Below are positions 7,777-15,251 of a DNA stretch of 23,394 nucleotides, piece after piece. Numbering within the stretch: the first letter of the stretch is position 1; the number at the start of each line of letters is the position of its first letter. The stretch is from NCBI GenBank assembly GCA_964629825.1, contig CAZVUW010000050.1, positions 1-23,394 of the forward strand. The letters run 5' to 3'. The notes under the pieces are model-generated. The model saw nothing but the letters and a program-made list of their open reading frames with translations. It made no database searches and was not told the origin of the DNA. The stretch is from CAZVUW01 sp964629825 (GTDB lineage Bacteria > Actinomycetota > Nitriliruptoria > Euzebyales > Egibacteraceae). A program made the translations under genes and the position numbers.

Positions 7777-7783
7777 GGGTCCG

Positions 7784-7789
7784 ACGCTA
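7784..7789 (-). promoter_or_regulatory. -10 box for leaderless exonuclease operon
   Basis: TAGCGT read on the minus strand, followed by 7 bases and the ATG at 7776. The same hexamer and spacing occur before the TetR gene at 18477-18492. Confidence 0.55.
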
Positions 7790-7805
7790 CCGCCGACGCC
7801 GCCGG

Positions 7806-7829
7806 GGCGTCACATCGGCTGGTGACGCC
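7806..7829 (-). terminator. Hairpin directly after the EAL-HDOD gene
   Basis: Perfect 8-base arms GGCGTCAC (7806-7813) and GTGACGCC (7822-7829) with an 8-base loop. The stem begins at the base after the EAL-HDOD stop codon and lies 16 bases upstream of the exonuclease -10 box. There is no T run. It is placed to end the upstream transcript, but as a symmetric site it could also be an operator for the exonuclease operon. Confidence 0.5.
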
Positions 7830-9074
7830 TCAGACGGGCTGCTCCTGGTTGATCTGCACGTCCAGGGCGCGGTCGAAGGTCCCGGCCGCCCAGTCAACCG
7901 AGGCCAGGTACAGCTCCAGCAGGCGCTCGTCGCCCATGCCGAGCCGCTCGAGCGCCGCACCGAGCGCTGGCCAGTCCGCCTCCTCATAGGCGATGACGGC
8001 GTCCAGCACCAGGCGCAGCGGGTTCTGCCGCCCGAGGAGGGCGTCCTGCACGAGCTCGGACAGGGGCAGCTCCCCGAGGGCCTCCTCCATGCGGCGGCCG
8101 GAGAGCACGTCGATGAGAGAGAACATGCCAAGCGTGAACAGCTCCAGCGGCTGCGCCTCGACGCGCGCCTCCGCGCCGAGCAGCTCGCAGAAGCGCGCCC
8201 GGAGGGCGGAGGTGACGGCCAGCTGCTGCGGCTGGTCGGCGGCGAGGTCCGCCATCACCACCAGGGTCGCCCAGCTGCGCACCGACTGCTCACCCAGCAG
8301 CACGAACGCGTGTCGCAGCGACTGCAGCCGCCCGCGCCAGCCGAAGTAGGCCGAGTTGACATAGCGCAGGAAGGCGTGGGTCAGCTGGATGTCCTGCTTG
8401 ACCAGGCGCTCGAGCTCGATGAAGTCGAGGTCGCTGCGCTGCACGGCCTTCAGCACGGCCAGGTGAACCGGCCGGAAGCCGAGCGGCCCGCTGCGCTCGA
8501 TCACAGCAGACCCCACGAAGGCCCTGCCCTCGTACCAGGAGCAGCCGACGTCGCGGGCCCGGTGGAAGCGCGCCAGGTCGTCGATCCCCTCGCCCAGGAT
8601 GGGGAGGCGCGTCTCGTGCGGGCGTGGCAGCTCGGAGGGCGGAAGGCCGAGGTCGATGCTCATCGCGTCCGCGTGTGCCAGCAGCGGCCGCCGATCGTCG
8701 CCGCGCCGGTAGCGCGCGAGCAGCACCACCGATCCGGTGGCGCGCAGGTCGTCGAGCACCGTGGCGAGCTCGGGCGACCAGGCGGTCCGGGGCGGCAGCT
8801 TGACGACGGCGTCGCCGCCGCGGATCAGGGTGCCGAGACCGCCCAGGAGCAGGTCGGCGGACACCTCGACGAAGACCTTTCGGCCCCGCGTGAGCCCGTC
8901 GAGGGCGCCGGACAGGACGCCCTGGACCAGGGTGCGGGCCGCGTCGCTGCGCGGGGCCGCGCCGTCGGCGCTGTGGCTGTGGGCCGGCCCGCCGACGAGG
9001 GCATAGCCGTACACCTCGCCGCGGTTGTCATACACCGGTCGGCGCGTGATCAGGGTGGGGGCTGAGCTTCGCAC
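7830..9074 (-). CDS. Degenerate EAL-HDOD (YuxH-type) signalling protein
   Basis: Two-domain regulatory protein of 414 residues. The N-terminal half follows the layout of an EAL (cyclic-di-GMP phosphodiesterase) domain, starting ITRRPVYDNRGEVYGYALV, with KVFVEVSADLLLGG, DAMSIDL and WYEGRAFVG in order. The EAL signature itself is absent (YAL in its place) and metal-binding acids are missing, so it should not hydrolyse cyclic-di-GMP. The C-terminal half, from about residue 190, is an HDOD domain (QRSDLDFIELERLVKQDIQLTHAFLRYVNSAYFG, RLQSLRHAFVLLGEQSVRSW), a non-catalytic HD relative. The start GTG at 9074 lies just before the first conserved strand; no strong ribosome binding site or -10 box was found, so the start is uncertain. 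It is divergent from a dehydrogenase gene 72 bp away. Confidence 0.85.
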   Translation of the reverse strand: MRSSAPTLITRRPVYDNRGEVYGYALVGGPAHSHSADGAAPRSDAARTLVQGVLSGALDGLTRGRKVFVEVSADLLLGGLGTLIRGGDAVVKLPPRTAWSPELATVLDDLRATGSVVLLARYRRGDDRRPLLAHADAMSIDLGLPPSELPRPHETRLPILGEGIDDLARFHRARDVGCSWYEGRAFVGSAVIERSGPLGFRPVHLAVLKAVQRSDLDFIELERLVKQDIQLTHAFLRYVNSAYFGWRGRLQSLRHAFVLLGEQSVRSWATLVVMADLAADQPQQLAVTSALRARFCELLGAEARVEAQPLELFTLGMFSLIDVLSGRRMEEALGELPLSELVQDALLGRQNPLRLVLDAVIAYEEADWPALGAALERLGMGDERLLELYLASVDWAAGTFDRALDVQINQEQPV

Positions 9075-9119
9075 CTCTGTGGTGTCGGCAGGACCGGGCC
9101 GAGACTTCAGCCGGACCTG

Positions 9120-9133
9120 GTCGGCAGCCCGAC
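9120..9133. repeat. 5-4-5 inverted repeat upstream of the dehydrogenase -10 box
   Basis: GTCGG, CAGC, CCGAC, ending at the base before TATGTT. The half GTCGGCAG is also repeated directly at 9084-9091. This could be a regulator site serving the divergent pair, but the elements are short in very GC-rich DNA. Confidence 0.3.
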
Positions 9134-9139
9134 TATGTT
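9134..9139 (+). promoter_or_regulatory. -10 box for leaderless dehydrogenase gene
   Basis: TATGTT followed by 7 bases and the ATG at 9147. This spacing supports the 9147 start over the in-frame ATG at 9135, which lies inside the box. Confidence 0.55.
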
Positions 9140-9146
9140 GTTGCGC

Positions 9147-9872
9147 ATGACCGACACCATCATCTGGATCACGGGTGCCTCCTCGGGGATCGGGGCCGCT
9201 CTCGTCGAGACCGTGCCCTTCGACGACGCCGAGGTCGTGGACATCTCCCGCTCGGGTGGTGCGAAGGACGCCGAGCACCTGCCCGCCGACCTGTCCGACC
9301 CCGCCTCGTGGTCCGCCGTCGAGGCGCACCTGCTGGCGCGGCTGGGTGCCTTCGAGGGCCGCCGGGCGGTGTTCATCCACAACGCCGGCACGCTGGATCC
9401 GATGGGGTTCGCCGGCGTGGTCGACTCAGAGGCATACCGCCGAAACGTGCTGCTGAACTCGGCCGCCCCGCAGGCGCTGGGGCAGGCGTTCCTGCGGGCC
9501 GCGCGGGACTTCGCGGGCGAGGCGCACCTGCTGATGCTGAGCTCCGGGGCGGCCAAGCGGCCCTACGAGGGCTGGTCGAGCTACTGCGCCGGCAAGGCCG
9601 CCGTGGAGCAGTGGATCCGCACCGTGGGTCTCGAGCAGGCGCGCAGGCCCTCCGGGGTCCGCTGCGTCGCCGTCGCACCGGGCGTCGTGGCGACGCCGAT
9701 GCAGGAACGGATCCGGGCGATGTCCGAGGAGGAGTTCCCAGCCGTGGAGAGGTTCCGGGCCCTGCACCGCGACGGCGGGCTGGTGGACCCGCTGGACGCC
9801 GCCCGCGGCATCTGGTCGCTGCTGGAGCGCGATCTGGACAACGGCGCCGTGGTCGACCTGCGGGAGCTCTAG
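9147..9872 (+). CDS. Short-chain dehydrogenase/reductase
   Basis: NAD(P)-dependent oxidoreductase of the classical SDR family, 241 residues. It has the nucleotide-binding motif TGASSGIG (9-16), the HNAG motif (FIHNAGTLDPMG), the catalytic Ser region LLMLSSGAAKRPYEGW, and the YxxxK pair in SSYCAGKAA, followed by VAPGVVATPM. The overall pattern (short loop after strand 1, HNAGTLDP, LSSGAAKRPYEGWSSYCAGKAA) resembles the sepiapterin reductase / benzil reductase (YueD) subgroup, but the substrate cannot be assigned. The start at 9147 is set by the -10 box spacing. The ligase start codon follows its stop by 5 bases, so the two are probably co-transcribed, without an obvious functional link. Confidence 0.88.
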   Translation: MTDTIIWITGASSGIGAALVETVPFDDAEVVDISRSGGAKDAEHLPADLSDPASWSAVEAHLLARLGAFEGRRAVFIHNAGTLDPMGFAGVVDSEAYRRNVLLNSAAPQALGQAFLRAARDFAGEAHLLMLSSGAAKRPYEGWSSYCAGKAAVEQWIRTVGLEQARRPSGVRCVAVAPGVVATPMQERIRAMSEEEFPAVERFRALHRDGGLVDPLDAARGIWSLLERDLDNGAVVDLREL

Positions 9873-9877
9873 GAGCG

Positions 9878-10897
9878 ATGGCCGCGCCCTTCTCCCCTCC
9901 CCTGTCCCCCATGGAGGCGCGGGTCCGCGACGCGATCCCCGTCGGCCCCTACGCCTACGAGCCGAAATGGGACGGCTTCCGCTGCCTTGCCTGGTCCGAC
10001 GAGCGTCGACTCGACAGCCGCAGCGCCAAGCCGCTGCTGCGCTACTTCCCCGAGCTGGAGGCGGCCCTGGATCAGCTGCCGCCTGGCACCGTTGTGGACG
10101 GCGAGGTTGTGGTTGTGCTGGACGGCAAGCTGGAGTTCGACGTCCTCCAGCAGCGCATCCACCCCGCCGCCAGCCGCATCGCCCGGCTGTCCGCCGAGAC
10201 ACCCGCGGAGCTCGTCGCCTTCGACCTCCTGGCCCTCGAGGGCGAGGATCTGCGTGCGCGCCCGTTCCGGGAGCGCCGCCAGCGCCTCGAGGAGCTCGCT
10301 GCGAACCTGCGCAGGCCGTGGCACCTGAGCCTGTCCACGACCGATCCCGCCGAGGGCGAGCGCTGGTTCAGCGCCTTCGAGTCGGCCGGCTGCGATGGCC
10401 TCGTCGTCAAGGGGCTGGACACGCCCTACGTCGAGGGCAAGCGCGAGATGATCAAGATCAAGCACCGGCGCACCGTCGACTGCGTCGTCGGCGGCTACCG
10501 CCTCCACAAGGAGGGCGACCGCGTCGGATCGCTGCTGCTCGGCCTGTACGACGAGGACGGCCAGCTGCACTTCATCGGCCACTGCTCCGGCTTCGGCGAC
10601 GCCGACCGGGTGAGCCTGCTGGAACGCGTTCGCGAGCTCGAGACCGACGACTCCTTCGGCGATGAGGCCCGCCGCCCGGGCTCGCCCAGCCGCTGGACCG
10701 GCGACAAGGACCTGTCGTGGGTGCCGCTGGAGCCGCGGCTGGTCGCCGAGGTGAGCTACGACCAGCTGACCGGCGGGCGCTTCCGTCACGCCACCCGCTT
10801 CCACCGCTGGCGGTCGGACAAGGACTCGGCCGACTGCACGTTCGACCAGCTCGAGCGCCCGGAGGGGCCGCGGTTCGAGGACATCGTCTCGACCTAG
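9878..10897 (+). CDS. ligC: ATP-dependent DNA ligase, LigC type
   Basis: Seals nicks in DNA via a lysyl-AMP intermediate. The 339-residue protein has only the core: adenylation domain (about 1-200) with motif I EPKWDGFR (nucleophile K30), motif III AFDLLAL, motif IV DGLVVKG (K178) and motif V MIKIKHRR (K193/K195), then an OB-fold (about 203-335, with a closing RWRSDKD). There are no polymerase, phosphoesterase or N-terminal DNA-binding domains, and no Ku gene nearby, so it is LigC rather than LigD or LigB. The N-terminus (FSPPLSPMEARVRDAIPVGPYAYEPK) and length match actinobacterial LigC. The start ATG at 9878 follows AGGAG, which overlaps the previous stop; the spacing is short (2 bases). In mycobacteria LigC acts as a minor ligase in base excision repair. 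Confidence 0.92.
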   Translation: MAAPFSPPLSPMEARVRDAIPVGPYAYEPKWDGFRCLAWSDERRLDSRSAKPLLRYFPELEAALDQLPPGTVVDGEVVVVLDGKLEFDVLQQRIHPAASRIARLSAETPAELVAFDLLALEGEDLRARPFRERRQRLEELAANLRRPWHLSLSTTDPAEGERWFSAFESAGCDGLVVKGLDTPYVEGKREMIKIKHRRTVDCVVGGYRLHKEGDRVGSLLLGLYDEDGQLHFIGHCSGFGDADRVSLLERVRELETDDSFGDEARRPGSPSRWTGDKDLSWVPLEPRLVAEVSYDQLTGGRFRHATRFHRWRSDKDSADCTFDQLERPEGPRFEDIVST

Positions 10898-10911
10898 GCG
10901 CAGCGTCAGCG

Positions 10912-10969
10912 AGCGCGCCTGCGACCGCGCGGCGACCGTCCGGAGCGGCGACCGCGCGCAGGGCGCGCT
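10912..10969 (+). terminator. Large GC-rich hairpin after the ligase gene
   Basis: AGCGCGCCTGCG (10912-10923) pairs with CGCAGGGCGCGCT (10957-10969) with one bulged G, enclosing 33 bases that include a further GC-rich stretch. No T run follows. Position, 14 bases after the stop, fits a terminator of the dehydrogenase-ligase transcript. Confidence 0.45.
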
Positions 10970-11031
10970 GCACGGCTCGACAGCGCGGATGGATTCGGGC
11001 AAACGGCCAGCACCGGACGCGCCCCATCCAC

Positions 11032-11037
11032 TAATGT
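11032..11037 (+). promoter_or_regulatory. Probable -10 box of the subtilase gene
   Basis: TAATGT is one of the few AT-rich hexamers in the region. It predicts a transcript start near 11044 and a leader of about 48 bases before the ATG at 11092, with AGAGG about 6 bases before the start as a weak ribosome binding site. Confidence 0.4.
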
Positions 11038-11091
11038 GTGGGCGCTGCGGCTCCCGCTATGGGGGCCAACGACTCCGCCCAGAGGCGCCCC

Positions 11092-12735
11092 ATGACCTCC
11101 ATCGTGCGCGCACGTGCCCTGCCCGCGGCTCTCGTCCTCCTCGTCTGCGCCGGTCTCCTCGCCCTGGCCGCACCCGCCAGCGCGGCTCCGCGCGCCGGCC
11201 AGGCCGTGCCAGGCCGCTTCATCGTGCTGCTCGACCAGGGGGTCGATGCCGAGAGCACGGCTCGCCAGTATGCGCAGGACGGGGCCGAGATCCTCCACGT
11301 CTTCCGCTCGCTCCGCGGGTTCGTCGGCCGCATGTCCGACCCCGCGCTGCGTCGGGCTCTGCGGGACGGGCGCGTGCGGCACATCGAGCAGGACCGCATC
11401 GTCAGCGTGGCGCAGACGACTCAGTCGCCCGTCACGTGGGGGCTCGACCGCATCGACCAGGACGATCGCCCGCTGAACAACGCCTACACCTACACGGCGA
11501 CGGGGGCGGGCGTGCGCGCATACGTCATCGACAGCGGCGTGCGGGCCACCCACACGGAGTTCACCGGCCGCATGCTGCCCGGCGTCACCGCGATCAACGA
11601 CGGGCGCGGCAGCGACGACTGCCACGGCCACGGGACCCACGTCGCGGGGACGATTGGAGGCACGACCTACGGGGTCGCCAAGGGCGTGCAGATCGTGCCG
11701 GTCCGCGTGCTCGGCTGCGATGGCACCGGCCCGGTGTCCGGCGTCATCGCCGGCGTGGACTGGGTGGCGGCGCAGTCGCACCGCCCGGCGGTCGCAAACA
11801 TGAGCCTCGGCGGCGGAGCCTCCAAGGCGCTTGACGACGCGGTCCGCCGGGCGATCGCGGCCGGCGTCACGGTCGTGGTCGCGGCCGGCAACGACAACAA
11901 GGACGCCTGCACGACCTCACCCGCGCGCACGCCCGAGGCGCTGACCGTCGGAGCGACCACGAGCAGCGACGCGCGCTCGTCGTTCTCCAACTACGGGACC
12001 TGCGTGGACCTCTTCGCGCCAGGCTCGTCCATCACCAGCGCCGGCCACACGACCAACACCGCGTCGCGGATCTCCTCCGGCACCTCCATGGCGGCACCGC
12101 ACGTCGCGGGGGTTGCCGCGCTGCTGCTCCAGGCGGGCCACGTGAGCCCGGCGGGGATCGCCGACGCGATCCTCGGGGCGGCGGGGGTCGGCAAGCTGAC
12201 CGGGATCGGCACGGGTTCGCCCAACCGGCTGCTGCGCGTCCCGGTGGCGCCGGACCCGGATCCTGACCCCGACCCTGACCCAGATCCCGACCCTGACCCG
12301 GATCCCGACCCAGATCCAGACCCAGACCCTGACCCGGACCCCGACCCNNNNNNNNNNNNNNNNNNNNNNNNNNNNNNNNNNNNNNNNNNNNNNNNNNNNN
12401 NNNNNNNNNNNNNNNNNNNNNNNNNNNNNNNNNNNNNNNNNNNNNNNGACCCGGACCCCGACCCTGACCCCGACCCGGGCCCGGCCGCGTTCACCTCCGC
12501 CTGCAACGGCGCCAAGTGCACCTTCACCGCCAGCCACCAGGCGCTGTCCTACGCCTGGGACCTGGGCAACGGGAAGACCGGCTCCAAGCGCGAGGTCACG
12601 GTGCAGTACCGCAGGGGCACGTTCACGGTGACCCTCACCGTCAAGACCGCCACGGGGTCGGCGCAGTCCTCGGCCACGGTCACCTGCACCGGCAAGAACG
12701 ACACGGCCAAGAACGTCACCTGCGTGCCCGACTAG
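11092..12735 (+). CDS. Secreted subtilisin-like serine protease (S8) with Asp-Pro repeat linker and PKD-like domain
   Basis: An exported protease. From ATG 11092: Sec signal peptide (about 1-32, ending ASAA), inhibitor I9-type propeptide (about 40-108, GRFIVLLDQGVDAE), then an aqualysin/proteinase K-like catalytic domain with D147 (VIDSGV), H180 (GHGTHVAG), oxyanion N267 (AAGNDN) and S332 (GTSMAAPHVAG). After RLLRVPVAP comes a run of Asp-Pro dipeptides (16 before and 5 after a 100-N gap), then a C-terminal domain of about 85 residues with PKD-like features (YAWDLGNGK, GTFTVTLTV) and four cysteines. The nominal frame is kept across the gap, so the gene is probably intact, but its true length is unknown. 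An in-frame ATG at 11059 is a less likely start because it delays the signal peptide. Likely substrates are external proteins. Confidence 0.9.
   Translation: MTSIVRARALPAALVLLVCAGLLALAAPASAAPRAGQAVPGRFIVLLDQGVDAESTARQYAQDGAEILHVFRSLRGFVGRMSDPALRRALRDGRVRHIEQDRIVSVAQTTQSPVTWGLDRIDQDDRPLNNAYTYTATGAGVRAYVIDSGVRATHTEFTGRMLPGVTAINDGRGSDDCHGHGTHVAGTIGGTTYGVAKGVQIVPVRVLGCDGTGPVSGVIAGVDWVAAQSHRPAVANMSLGGGASKALDDAVRRAIAAGVTVVVAAGNDNKDACTTSPARTPEALTVGATTSSDARSSFSNYGTCVDLFAPGSSITSAGHTTNTASRISSGTSMAAPHVAGVAALLLQAGHVSPAGIADAILGAAGVGKLTGIGTGSPNRLLRVPVAPDPDPDPDPDPDPDPDPDPDPDPDPDPDPDPDXXXXXXXXXXXXXXXXXXXXXXXXXXXXXXXXXXDPDPDPDPDPGPAAFTSACNGAKCTFTASHQALSYAWDLGNGKTGSKREVTVQYRRGTFTVTLTVKTATGSAQSSATVTCTGKNDTAKNVTCVPD
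12253..12477 (+). repeat. Hexanucleotide Asp-Pro coding repeat (interrupted by assembly gap)
   Basis: Tandem 6-base units GAY-CCN encode alternating Asp and Pro. The left block (12253-12347) holds about 16 units and the right block (12448-12477) 5 units. All four proline codons and both Asp codons occur, so the protein repeat is perfect while the DNA repeat is not. It forms a stiff acidic linker between protease and C-terminal domain. Confidence 0.95.
12348..12447. other. Assembly gap of 100 N
   Basis: Exactly 100 undetermined bases inside the Asp-Pro repeat. A round 100 is often a placeholder for unknown length, so the repeat count in the protease linker is not known. Confidence 0.99.
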
Positions 12736-12784
12736 GGCGAGGCGAGGCCGATCCGGTCGGCGCACCACTTCGGCCTGCAGCCAT

Positions 12785-12790
12785 TAGGGT
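12785..12790 (+). promoter_or_regulatory. Possible -10 box of the hydrolase-GrpB gene
   Basis: TAGGGT, 9 bases before the ATG at 12800. A 6-base inverted repeat, CCTGCA (12774-12779) and TGCAGG (12790-12795), brackets it. AGGGG lies close to the ATG, so a short leader with a ribosome binding site is also possible. Confidence 0.4.
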
Positions 12791-12799
12791 GCAGGGGCG

Positions 12800-14176
12800 A
12801 TGACGGTTGCCGACCAGCCCTCCCTGTTCCCCGCCGGCGCGGCCCAGCTCGGCTTCACCCGCGCGAGCCCGCCCGACGGCCTGCCCGCACCGACCGTGGT
12901 CGCCCTGCACGGCGGCCTGGCCAGCGGGCGCCTGACCTTCGGCCCCGTCCTGGCGTCGTGGTCACGGCGGCTCGACGTGTGGGTGCCCGACCGGCGGGGC
13001 TACGAGCGCACGCCCGAGCCCGCACGCGGCAGCATCCTCGAGCAGGCCGGCGACCTGCTGGCCTTCCTGGACGTGCACACCGGCGGTCGCGCCCACGTGG
13101 TGGCGGCCTCGTTCGGTGGCGTGGTCGCCCTTACGGCCATGCAGGAGCGGCCGTCGGCATTCCGCTCGCTGACGGTGCTCGAGCCGCCGGCCCTGACGCT
13201 CGTGAGCGACGACCCCGAGGTGGAGCGCTGGAGGGCGGATCTGCAGCGCACCTGGGAGCGCATCGATGACGACCCCGAGGCGGTGCTGCGCCGCTCGCTC
13301 GCCCGTTCCGACCCGGGCTCACTCGAGCGGATGCTGCGGCTGCTGAAGCAGGGCGACCCCGGCGTGACCGCGGTCCGCGAGGAGATGCGGACCTGGCTCA
13401 CACCGCTGACGGTCGAGGGCGTGCGCGACCTCGGCGTGCCGTGCCTGGTGGTCAGCGGCGGCCGCAGCGTGCCGATCTTCCGCCGCATCGCCGAGCACGT
13501 CGCCGCGGCCCTCGACGCCCCCCACCTGGTCATCGAGGGCGCGGGGCACGCGGTTCACCTCTCAGGCCGCCGCCTGCTCGACCCGCTGCGCGCCCACATC
13601 GCAGCGGCCGAGGCCCGGGCGGCGAGCAGCGAGCCCGTCCGGCTGCTCCCGCACGACCCGGGCTGGGCGCGCGTATACGAGCTGGAGCGCGGCGCCATCG
13701 CGCGGGCGCTCGGCAGCCGCGCCACGGCCATCGAGCACATCGGCTCCACGGCCGTCCCGGGTCTGGCGGCCAAGCCGATCGTCGACATCCTGGTCGGTCT
13801 GGAGGGCATGGACGAAGCCGACGAGGTGGTCGAGCGGCTCGAGGCCATCGGCTACGCCTGCTGGCGCGAGGAGCCCCCATCCGGTCGGGCCGGCGGGGCG
13901 GCCGCTAGCCCTCCGGACCCCGCCCAGCGGCGCTTCCTGCTGCGGGCCGCCGACGGGCGCCGACGCTTCCACGTGCACGTGGTCGCGCGAGGCGGACCCC
14001 TCTGGCGCGAGCGGATCGCCTTCCGCGATGCCCTGCGGGCGGACCCCGCTCTGCGCTCCCGCTACGAGGCGCACAAGCGCGCGCTGGCCGAGCAGCACTC
14101 GGCCGACCGCGAGGCCTACTCGGCGGCCAAGGGCCCGGTGGTCGCCGAGCTGCTCGCCGCGCTCGACCGCGGCTAG
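12800..14176 (+). CDS. Fusion protein: alpha/beta-hydrolase plus GrpB (UPF0157) domain
   Basis: A 458-residue two-domain protein. Residues 1-275 form an alpha/beta-hydrolase: the oxyanion-loop motif ALHGG (35-39), a nucleophile elbow VVAASFGGVVA with S104 (first Gly of GxSxG replaced by Ala), and a C-terminal His in GAGHAVHLS (H250). The usual acid after the sixth strand is not clear (VSGGRSVP). Residues about 278-458 are a GrpB/UPF0157 domain, a nucleotidyltransferase-fold family: VRLLPHDPGWARVYELE, then AIEHIGSTAVPGLAAKPIVDI (310-330), HVHVV and an RYEAHKRALAEQHSADREAY tail. No stop or start codon separates the halves, so this is one protein rather than two adjacent genes. GrpB domains have no well-established reaction, so the joint role is unknown. 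Its TAG stop lies in the CTAG shared with the convergent dodecin gene. Confidence 0.88.
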   Translation: MTVADQPSLFPAGAAQLGFTRASPPDGLPAPTVVALHGGLASGRLTFGPVLASWSRRLDVWVPDRRGYERTPEPARGSILEQAGDLLAFLDVHTGGRAHVVAASFGGVVALTAMQERPSAFRSLTVLEPPALTLVSDDPEVERWRADLQRTWERIDDDPEAVLRRSLARSDPGSLERMLRLLKQGDPGVTAVREEMRTWLTPLTVEGVRDLGVPCLVVSGGRSVPIFRRIAEHVAAALDAPHLVIEGAGHAVHLSGRRLLDPLRAHIAAAEARAASSEPVRLLPHDPGWARVYELERGAIARALGSRATAIEHIGSTAVPGLAAKPIVDILVGLEGMDEADEVVERLEAIGYACWREEPPSGRAGGAAASPPDPAQRRFLLRAADGRRRFHVHVVARGGPLWRERIAFRDALRADPALRSRYEAHKRALAEQHSADREAYSAAKGPVVAELLAALDRG

Positions 14177-14391
14177 CCCTCGGGCTCCTCCAGCCGGAAG
14201 CCGACCTTCAGGCCGACCTGGAAGTGGGCGACCTCGCCGTCGGACAGGTGCCCGCGGATCTCCGTCACCTCGAACCAGTCAAGGTGCCGCAGCGACCGGT
14301 TGGCGGTGGCGATGCCGTTGCGGATGGCCTGCGAGACGCTCTCGCTGGACGTCCCGACGATCTCGGTGACCTTGTAGGTGCGGTCTGACAT
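14173..14391 (-). CDS. Dodecin, flavin-binding protein
   Basis: Small dodecameric shell protein that stores or buffers flavins. The 72 residues match the family's usual 65-72 and show the signature LDWFEVTEIRGHL (37-49) and VAHFQVGLKVGF (54-65). W39 and Q58 correspond to the flavin-stacking Trp and the flavin-contacting Gln of known dodecins. The start ATG at 14391 is preceded by a strong ribosome binding site, AAGGAGGAGG about 8 bases upstream, one of the best in the window, which suggests high expression. It lies 49 bp after the acyltransferase gene on the same strand and may be co-transcribed with it. Confidence 0.95.
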   Translation of the reverse strand: MSDRTYKVTEIVGTSSESVSQAIRNGIATANRSLRHLDWFEVTEIRGHLSDGEVAHFQVGLKVGFRLEEPEG

Positions 14392-14440
14392 GGGCTGCGC
14401 CTCCTCCTTCGATGGGGGGCGCAGCCTAACGCGAGCGGGG

Positions 14441-15217
14441 CTACCGCTTGCGCTGGCGCTCCTCCTTGCGCTTGGCCCGCCGCTCGGCCTGCTCGGCGCG
14501 CGCCATGGCCAGGGACTCCTCGACCGTCGGTGCCGTGCCGCCCATGTGCGCCGGCAGCCACCAGGTGTCCTCCGGGCCGGCGGGGGCCTGCGGGTAGCTC
14601 TCCTGCAGCTCGACGACCAAGGCCTCGATGGCCTTCATCAGACGGTCGGTGACCGCGACCGGGTCCTCGCCCGGCTCGTAGGCGATCGGCTCACCGTAGG
14701 TGACGGAGATCGCAACGCCGCGCTGCCAGTTCCGCGGCCTGCCCTTGGTCAGGATGCGCTGGCTGCCCCACACCGCGGCGGGGATCAGCGGCACCTCGGC
14801 CATCATGGCCATGCGCGCCGCGCCGCTCTTGCCTTCGGCGGGCACGAACGAGCGGCTGATGGTCCCCTCCGGGAACATGCCGATCAGCTCGCCCTTGCTG
14901 AGGGTGGCGACGCCGGCGCGGAGGGCGTCGCCAGCGCGCCCGAACCGGTCCACGGGGACGTGGCGCATCCCGCGCATCAGGGGCCCGGCCACGGGGTGGT
15001 CGAAGACCTCCTTCTTGGCCATGAAGCGGATCAGCCGACGACGCCGCAGCGCCCCGTAACCGAGGAACGTGAAGTCCAGATAGCCGATGTGGTTGCTGGC
15101 GATGACGCCGCCGCCCGAGGTCGGGATGTGCTCGACCCCTGTGATCTGGATCTTCCAGCCCATGACGCGGTACAGCGAGACGATCGCCGCGATGACGGGC
15201 GGGTAGACGAGCTCCAT
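14441..15217 (-). CDS. 1-acyl-sn-glycerol-3-phosphate acyltransferase (PlsC-like)
   Basis: Membrane-associated acyl transfer to lysophosphatidate or a related lipid acceptor in phospholipid synthesis. The 258-residue protein has the catalytic HX4D motif in NHIGYLDF (H43, D48) and the acceptor-binding motif FPEGT (115-119), with GVIASNH and IPAAVWGSQ in the expected order. The N-terminus has one hydrophobic helix (PPVIAAIVSLYRVMG). The C-terminus ends in a strongly charged coiled tail rich in Arg/Lys/Glu (about 233-258). The start ATG at 15217 has GGAGG 4 bases upstream. Dodecin follows on the same strand. The exact acceptor cannot be determined, since actinobacteria carry several paralogues. 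Confidence 0.9.
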   Translation of the reverse strand: MELVYPPVIAAIVSLYRVMGWKIQITGVEHIPTSGGGVIASNHIGYLDFTFLGYGALRRRRLIRFMAKKEVFDHPVAGPLMRGMRHVPVDRFGRAGDALRAGVATLSKGELIGMFPEGTISRSFVPAEGKSGAARMAMMAEVPLIPAAVWGSQRILTKGRPRNWQRGVAISVTYGEPIAYEPGEDPVAVTDRLMKAIEALVVELQESYPQAPAGPEDTWWLPAHMGGTAPTVEESLAMARAEQAERRAKRKEERQRKR

Positions 15218-15251
15218 CTGGCCTCCGGTGCACGCTCTTCAGGACCGACTC

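Larger units (their letters stand above)
10898..11091. other. Intergenic region between ligase and subtilase
   Basis: This 194-bp stretch holds no convincing gene. It contains a large GC-rich hairpin (10912-10969), an 11-base direct repeat GCGACCGCGCG (10921-10931 and 10948-10958), and a probable promoter for the subtilase (TAATGT at 11032-11037). Confidence 0.5.

Noticed and set aside
9878..10897. Ligase as part of a Ku/LigD end-joining system
   Set aside because: There is no Ku gene, polymerase or phosphoesterase domain in the window; the protein has only the minimal LigC core.
11038..11091. Longer N-terminus for the subtilase from GTG 11038 or ATG 11059
   Set aside because: These starts would put 11-18 extra residues before an otherwise standard signal peptide, and GTG 11038 is directly beside the likely -10 box.
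12253..12477. Tandem repeat as a possible CRISPR array
   Set aside because: The unit is 6 bases with no spacers and stays in frame as Asp-Pro inside a secreted protease.
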